The notes below the pieces were generated by a model, which saw only the letters and a list, made by a program, of their open reading frames with translations, searched no databases and was not told where the DNA came from. The position numbers and the translations under genes are program-made. DNA of 64,000 bases, from the NCBI RefSeq assembly GCF_036850765.1, contig NC_089494.1, positions 3,432,177 to 3,496,176 on the forward strand, in the 5' to 3' direction. Below are positions 56,951-64,000 of the stretch, one piece after another. This DNA is from Saccopteryx bilineata (lineage: Eukaryota > Chordata > Mammalia > Chiroptera > Emballonuridae). How positions within the stretch are numbered: position 1 is the stretch's first letter; each line of letters starts with the position of its first letter.

Positions 56951-59900
56951 GCAACGCTTGGTCTTGGCTCTGATTACCTTCAAGGACAACCATTAGAGAG
57001 GCATTTTTTCCTTTCCAAGTAAAATAAGCAATCCAGAAAACAGAGTTTCCTTCTGGCTTTCTGCAACCCACCCACTATAAAAATAAAACAAAACCATTAT
57101 TTCTGTGGTTTTGAGACATAGTTTCATAGAACAACGTGCCAAGATGACAGACTCGCAAAGAATGTCCGGGACTAAAGAGACCGGCCTAGTGTTCCTCCCC
57201 CGGGCTCACGTTCAAGGAGGGCGCGTCAGGGTGAGGCTTTGTGTGAGGGTCAGCCTGTAGGGCTGGGGTGAGGGATACCTGGTTTCAGTGCACTTATGTA
57301 TCGAACTCCAGTAGAAAAGAAAAACAAACCTCTAAAATTCCAAGTAACGTTTAAAAAAAAGTAACTAAATTCTCCACATGTCCTTTAGAGATGTCCTACG
57401 CTTTATACCAAAGACAGAGAAAGGGACCACGAGGGTGTATCTCAGAGAAAAACAATGGCAGCCTTGGAGTTTGTACAGGACAAGCGACAGGAAAACGCTC
57501 TTCTAACCAAGATGAAGACGGAAGTGGTGAGCGTCCCTCGGCCAGGACTGCCCTGGCCGGCGGGTCCTCCAGACGAGGGGCCGACTCCGTCCTGTGGGTG
57601 CAGGACGGGACAGCGGACACCATCTGACTCCGGGGCCTTGAGAGGGCCTGTTGGTTATGTTTGGAGCTGGGTCGGCCAACGAGGCGATGAGAAACAGTCT
57701 TCACCCTTCACAGTGTCTGATGAGGGCCGGTCCAGGGTCTTTGGCTCAGGCTGGAAATTCTGGGCTGTGACAACACTGGGTACGTCTCCGCCTTCAGCAG
57801 GGCTTGTCAGACACCGCCTGACCCCCTGGATCAGACAGAGCACTGTCAGGGGAACCGTCCCTGAAGGGGACCTCCCTGGGATGCTTTTCTGCTCCATAAA
57901 ATAGTGCCCCCCACCCCAGACCCTACCCTCGGTGAAACGTCTCTGCAGATCCCTATGGTGGCTGTGTATCTGGACAGGGCCAGACTCGAAGAAGGTTCTT
58001 CTTTCCCCATTTCTCCAAACCATTCCTGCCGTTCTGTAAACAGCCCCCCAAACCCAGGCCCACCTCAGTGTGGTCCTTCTTCAGTTGAATCGTCTGCCAA
58101 GAGGGGCTGGAGGCAGCCCCTCACGGACAGGTGGGTGAATGGATGCATGAGAGCATTGGGTCACGGGAATCCGGGCATGTGACATGGCTGCTGGACCCAC
58201 TGGGGACCGATGACGAGATTGACTAGGGGAGCGCCTGGTTTGTTGGAGATAATGGCTTGCAGAAGAAAAGAGAGGAAGCCCGATGGGCAGAGGCGCCATC
58301 AGCGGTGGCTCAGAGCTGCCCTCTCCCCTGCCTGCCCGACAGCACGTTCCCTGCAGGGCCTTGCGATGGGTGGACACGTCCAGTCCCTTGCTTGGACCGT
58401 TGTCTTGCTTGGTCACTGGCTGGGGCCACCCCAACACCAGCCAGGTCCTGGCTCAAAAGCTGAAGGTGACCTGTAAGGCGTCCCCACCACGTCTGACAGC
58501 TAGCCACACTCGTCTCAGCCTAGAGGGGAGGCCGCGCTCCACACGTCGCCGGGACGGTGGACGCCTCTGTCGTGTCTTCAGATGCAGACGGGACCTGGTC
58601 ACCGGGGAGCTCAGGCTGGGCTACTCCACCGCTGACCCAGAGCGCCCAGCATGTTCGTTACCCGCACGGGGACCCGGCTGCCTCCGATTCCCACGCAGCT
58701 GTGCTGCTCATCCCTTCCGGCGGCGACGCCGTCCACGTCCCCTCGTTCTGACCTCCCTTAGACATCCCAGCTGCGCGGGGCCCCAAGCAGGGCAAGAGCT
58801 GTTTCCAGAAGTCTGGGTTTCCTCACCCGTTGGGAGTGGAGATGTAATCCTCTTCTGAGGAGACCCGCTCCCACCCGACGAGGGTGGGGAGGAGTGATAA
58901 CGTGCTCTCTCTTCTGCGGAGCCTTTTGTAAGCAGGCCCGATCGGAGGCGAGATACGGGAGGGGCCCAGCGTCCCTTTGAAAATGGTCATGAGTCACAGC
59001 CCAGGATTGTTGGAGGGGGTCCCTCTGCTCTGGTTTCCATTAGCTCTGCAGTGGAGAGGCTCACGCCACGCGGCCCTCCGAGGGCTCCCTCGCCACATGA
59101 AAGGGAGGGGAGGTCGGCCCGCGAGAAGGCATTCCTGGGCTTGCTTTGGCCGTTTTCCCCCGGCCTCGGAGAGGGCCAGGGCCTGTGCAGGAAGAGGTCG
59201 CCGGGAGGGAGGACAATCAGAGGCAGGCTGCAGAAGGGACCCTTTCCAAGGAAGCCGTTTCCTGCCTCTCCCTGGCCGGGAGAGCTCAACTCTGCCTTTC
59301 CCAGACCCGGGGACAGGGAGGCAGGACGGTCGTTCGCAGAGGCAGGAACGTGACAGAGGTGACCTGAGCCGCTCCCCAGGGACCGTCCTCTGGGACCAAC
59401 CACATGAACACTGCCGGTTCTGAACTCACAGGCAGGAGCCAGAGTCCAAGCCAGGCGTCAGCAGACACTGGGTCAGGTGTGTCCGCCCCCTGCCCAGCCG
59501 GACGCCCCGAGGCTGCCCCTCCATGGCCATCCTGCCACCCAGACCCTGCACCTGCTGCTTCTGCCTCTACGACTCTCTTAGGTGACAGGGAGGCCAAGGA
59601 CCAGGCTGGACCCGGAGGGGAGGGGCCCCAGAGCTCCTCAAGGTCGAGGAGTCGACGCTGTCCATGCTTCTGTCCAGTCCTGCACCGAGGGCCTGGTGCC
59701 AAGTAGGCGGCGTCCAGCGTGTTCTTCTGAAAAGGAGACTTAGAGGGGTTTTGGAGAAAGAAAGGAGGCCACTGCGGCCTCTCCGTCCATCTTTATAAAG
59801 TGGTGGCTCCGGATCCGTGCTGAGGCCAGCAACCTTGTTTTCTCTGCACAGGGAGGGGGAGAACGGACCACAGCATGGCCTCCCCGACCTCCCCCCAGCC

Positions 59901-60548
59901 TCCCTCCCCGGGCGGCAGTTTGGGTTGTAGTGGCTCCATCCCCCCCGCTCCAGAATGCCCAGTCCCAGTCCCCCGGCACCGTGGGCAGGGCAGGTAAGCC
60001 AGGCTGCCGGTGCGTGCCGCCCAGGTTGGCTCAGGAGTGTTCCTTCAGCCCTGAGCTTGGGCCTCCCTCGGCCGCGGGATGTGAATGAGGAAGCGTGGAG
60101 GTCGGGGGCTGCAGCCATCGCGGACTCACAGGCGGAGGGGGTCGGCAGACACAGAGCGGCGGGCAGGGCTGAGAAAATGACGGAGAAACGCAGTCAGAGT
60201 CCAGACCAGAGCCTGCCCGGCTGTCTGACCCACTTCTGCGTTCCCTGTTGGGTGCGACCATTCTGGCCTCCGCTGTTGCAGCCGGTTTGAGTCAGATGGT
60301 ACCTGAGACCAAAGGGTGCTGAGAGCAGGATGTGCTGGGTAGATAGGTGTGCCGCTGACTGAGGTGTAAATGAGACGCGGAATCTGCAGCTTCCGCAGTG
60401 GGCTCTCTTTTCCTTTGAAATGGGCCGTACTGGGGGCGGATTTGCAGAACTTTCTCTTCCTTGTTGCACCAGACTCTGTCTGGCCTTCGAGGACAGTTCA
60501 GGATCCACTCACTCTTCAGGAGAAGTGGGCAAAGAAAACACCATTCTC
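56951..60548. other. Long unique region, GC-rich from 57.2 kb
   Basis: No repeat class or gene is recognised in more than 3.5 kb. Overlapping frames up to 191 codons (58283-58858) show no domain. CpG density is moderate to high at 58.5-59.4 kb. Confidence 0.45.
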
Positions 60549-60735
60549 TCTCTTTTAAAAAAAAAAACCTATTTTTTCTTTTGTAGCAAGCGTACATTTC
60601 TATGATACGTGATCTGTATATTGCGTTATATGCCCACCACCCAAAGTCAACCATTTTCTGTCACCATGTCTATTTGGGACCCTTTCGCCTTTACCAGCCC
60701 CCTACCCCCCGTCCCTCCAGTAGCCACCACACTGC
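60549..60735 (-). mobile_element. 5'-truncated L1 3' end
   Basis: TTTTTTCTTTTGTAGCAAGC, TATTGCGTTATATGCCCACC, ACCCAAAGTCAACCATTTTC and ATTTGGGACCCTTTCGCC match in order the 3'UTR of a bat-type L1 on the minus strand. It is only about 190 bp, with a poly-T-like left end. Confidence 0.6.
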
Positions 60736-61079
60736 TGTCCGCAGGAGTCGCCCTCCTGACCTTTATGGACAAGCTGCACCTCGGACACTCCCTGTGGTCA
60801 GAGCCCGGACTGAAGGGGCTGGCAGCTGGCAGAGGCTCGCGGCCGCGCTCCTGGGAACGAGTGGTCCCCGCCGCGTGAGCTATGGACAGCGTGCCTTGGG
60901 TTTAAGTTCTGGTTTCAGCGTCTGAGCAGCTATGTCACCAGGTAGACCTTCTCCGAGCACAGGGACCTCCTCCCAGGCGTCCCCCCTCCCCCACCAGGGC
61001 CACCCTCTCCCAGAAAGCTTGTGACATATCACAGGGCTTTTTTCCAACAAAGTCAGGCTGGCTGAGTACAAAACAAGCA
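60736..61079. other. Unique sequence, nothing recognised
   Basis: Short GC-rich segment between two L1 relics. Confidence 0.4.
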
Positions 61080-62250
61080 AAGCAAAAACAAAAATGTTTT
61101 TACCACAGAAGTCATAGGTCCTCATTTTAGAAAACACGGACATAAAAAAGGGACAAGCAGCACCCGTAACCCAGACATTGCATGGATTTACTACCGTCCG
61201 GGGATTTGCTCTCATTTAATAAAATATATTTAAGTATGATTCACATTAAAAACTCTACAAGTCCTAAGAGTGTGGCATGATGCACTTCCACTGAACACAC
61301 CCATGGCGCCCACACCAAAAATACAGAAAGAGCCCAGGGTGACAGCCAGGCCCTTGGATTAGCTTTGGCGGGTTCCAAATTTTGTAGAGACGGAATCACA
61401 CCACATGCTGCTTTCTGGAACTAGGTTTTGGGACTCAGCCTTCTGTCTTTGAAACTCCCCCACATGGCTGCATCCGCTTGCTCATTCCCGCCGCTGGGCG
61501 GTATGCCCTGGTGTGCCTGTGAAACAATTTATTTACTGACTGTGACCACTGCTGGTCACTGCTAGACCACTGCCCATGGGCCATTTCCAGTTTGGGGCTC
61601 TTACAACCACTGCTGCTCTGGGCACTTCTTGGGGACAGGGCTTTCGGTGAACACATGTGCCCACTCCTGTTGGGTACGTACCTGAGAACGGGCACACCTG
61701 TGATCAACTTCAGTAGATAACGGTCTACCCCAGTGCTTACCAGTGCTTACGCCAATAAACATGCCCACCACGTGAGCGCGCTGGTAACTCTGCCCACGCA
61801 CCCGCCCGCGACTGGCCGCTGGCACGGCCTTATCTGTGAACTTTTCAAATCTTTTGTCCCCTTTCCTACTAAGCTATTCATTTTTCTTATGGGTTTTCAG
61901 TAGTTCTTCGTCCATCCTGGCTGTGCGTCCTTCTTAGACACACGTCACGCGAAGGTGTCCTTCCACTCAGCGGTGTTTCTACTTTCTTCCCAACGTTACA
62001 ACGTGACTCTAGCCTTTTTTTTTTCTTTATGGTTCAGTACTTTTGATATTCTTCCTGAGAATTCTGCCTACTTCATGTTCACGAAAATCTTGGGTTTTTT
62101 TGTCTACCTTCTTCATTGCTCATCTTTTAACTTTTAAATCTATAATAAATCTGGAAGTGGTTTTTATGTGGTATGTTCTTCCCCAGCAGATACCCAACTG
62201 ACTCAAAGTACCTTCAGTCTTTTACTCAAAATAATATGTGTGTGCGTGCT
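61080..62250 (-). repeat. Ancient L1 3' region
   Basis: AAAAAAGGGACAAGCAGCAC, GGAATCACACCACATGCTGC, GGTGAACACATGTGCCCAC, TGTTGGGTACGTACCTGAG and CCTACTAAGCTATTCATTTT occur in the order of an old (L1M-type) element read on the minus strand. Highly diverged. Confidence 0.5.
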
Positions 62251-63959
62251 TATTTATAAATACATATCTTAATACTTACGGAATATCAAACGCTGCTTTT
62301 TTAAAATGAGCATGGACTAATCATCTTTTAAATCACCAATCATGACCTTCAGCGTCTGTAGGGTGTTCCATTATGTAGCTCAACCACTTTACTTCGCTAT
62401 CCGAATGCCATGAGCCGTCCAGACGACTGCTCGATTCCCACACTGACAAGTAACACTGGTCAGAATCAGGTGCATGTTTCGACGTTCCAACGTGCGCACC
62501 TGAGTGAGTCCTTCTAGGGGGGACCCCGGAGCACGTCTCAAAGGCTGTTTGTCATTGCTGCCCAATGGCCTTCCAGAAGATCTGTCAGGACGTATCACTC
62601 TGTGAGAACTGAGGCTACGTCACTCTCCCGTGTCACTCCAATTCGTCAGCACGGAGGGCTGTCAGTGAGATCTGTTGGCGGTGACACAGACAATAAATCG
62701 CATCCGATGTCGAGCTGGGTCGTCGTTGAGAAGTGGGTGGGAACCCCGCGTGACCCATGTGGTGCGTCACCTGCAGGGAGCGGGGAGCCGGGAGCTCAGT
62801 CATCACCTCCCCTCTCACTCAGGGCGCTCCTGTTCTGCCCCGTGGCTGTCTGAGCTCCTTAGGGGACAGGAAGCAACTGGTCCCATTCGGTGTCAATTTG
62901 CTCCAAGGTCTTGCACATTGCCTGTTTGTTCAGGACTTTGATGAGTTTGAACCTGTCCATTTTCATGTCCTTGTTTCTGCCATCACCTCCCATCTCAGCA
63001 GTTTAGCTCAAAGGTGGACTCCTAGGAACCACTCTGGCAGGGACCCCCCTTATCACCCGGAAACTGAACTCCGTCACTTTGACGGAAGAGGCAGGTCTGA
63101 ATGGGTGTCTTCGCTCCTATCCCCACGTGGCTGACCAGCTCTCCCCACAACCCTTAGGACAGTCTGACCACCACGGGGATAATTCTGCGTTGCCTCCAGC
63201 ACTGGCACTAGAATTCCGCTCAGGTGGGGAGCCAACGGTTGCTGGGAAGTCTCTAGATGGTGTGGTCTAGAATATGAACCACTGGAGGCCTGCGTGACCC
63301 TGGGGCCGCGTGACCCTGGGGGCGGAGCCCAGGCGCGGGAAGGAGCTGCCCTGTCACTGCAGGGAAAGCTTGTGTTGCTTCCCGGGAGAGCGGGGAGAAT
63401 GGGGGAGACAGGGGAGGGAGAGGCAGGAGCGAGGGGGCGGCTGAGTGGGCGGAGCCTGGGACAAGCGCAGGTGCCCACCACGCTAGTTGGCGTTGGAGTG
63501 GCCAACACTCACTGATATCGGTGGGGGATGCCTACGGTGTCACTGTGCTCATCACATCCCGGCGACGGAAACCCCTCCTGCCACACTGTTGTCCCCCAGA
63601 CCCCAGACGGCTCCAAACCACAATCTCTGGGTTTTGTTGTGTCTCGTGAGGCTTGGAGGCGGCGCAAAGTTTCCATCTCAGCTGCTGTGCGCATGCGGGG
63701 CAGGGCCGGGCGATGCAAGGGGCCGTGGGGTGCCCTCAGGGGTGCTCTCGGCGCCCTGGGGCCTGGGCAGGAGGCGGAGCTCATGGCACTGGCTCTCGAA
63801 GGACAAGGACAGGGCGGCCCCTCGCCAGCTCACATCTGCGGGTGAGCCTTGCTGCTTGGCCAGCCGTGTTGGTTCGTTTATCACCAGGACCGACGTTAGG
63901 ATTCCACGGTGCTGCCGTCTGCAGCCTGCACCTCCGAGCTCCCGCCGCCGTCCTGCCGA
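62251..63959. other. Unique sequence, GC-rich towards the end
   Basis: No gene or classified repeat is recognised. GC-rich from about 63270. Confidence 0.4.
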
Positions 63960-63997
<38 letters not shown>

Positions 63998-64000
63998 TCT
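63960..64000 (+). repeat. (CT)n microsatellite at window edge
   Basis: TC dinucleotide run from about 63963, truncated by the end of the window. Confidence 0.95.

Overview
This is vertebrate nuclear DNA with no bacterial-type gene organisation, most likely from a bat. The dispersed repeats point to a bat: eight copies of a long tRNA-headed composite SINE, one copy of a shorter tRNA-derived SINE ending in a CT-rich block, one Ves-like SINE, and a full-length LINE-1 whose 3' end matches the type I associate with bats. I lean towards the rhinolophoid (horseshoe or leaf-nosed) lineage, but that rests on recalled SINE consensus types and not on a search. Large parts are GC-rich and dense in minisatellites and poly-C tracts, which fits a GC-rich or subtelomere-like segment. 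I recognise no exon of a host protein-coding gene; the window reads as intergenic or intronic.

Layout. From 1 to about 40.6 kb the window is mostly unique, GC-rich sequence carrying: composite SINEs (465-858, 7253-7637, 16709-17108, 17506-17888, 23321-23683, 36848-37273); three large tandem arrays (a GGA array at 3307-3989, a 17-bp minisatellite at 5195-6213 and a 38/46-bp minisatellite at 13308-14240); an apparent Tc1/mariner (Tigger-like) miniature transposon (16188-16544); and ancient mammalian repeats (MIR, MER5-like, old L1).

From 40641 to 49247 there is one L1 insertion of about 8.6 kb on the minus strand, flanked by an 11-bp target-site duplication (40630-40640 and 49248-49258). It has a 1.35-kb 5'UTR with a YY1-type site, an ORF1 with a one-base A-run frameshift near its end, and an uninterrupted 1262-residue ORF2 with every endonuclease, reverse transcriptase and Cys-motif residue I checked. 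Its 3' part is unusual: about 1.9 kb of non-L1 sequence (an antisense LTR-like segment plus a nested SINE), then an internal poly(A), then a second, diverged L1 3' end with its own poly(A). That looks like a serial 3' transduction or a chimeric L1.

From 49.3 to 64 kb there is GC-rich unique sequence with an AGGTCA-type direct-repeat cluster (49699-49731), an inverted pair of one ancient repeat family (52690-53075 and 54725-55122), a composite SINE (53857-54239), a Ves-like SINE (56098-56247), old L1 pieces and a terminal CT microsatellite.

The only protein-coding content I can support is L1 ORF1 and ORF2. Their products would act together as a ribonucleoprotein that nicks DNA and reverse-transcribes its template, and the same machinery presumably mobilised the SINEs here, many of which carry A-tails and target-site duplications.
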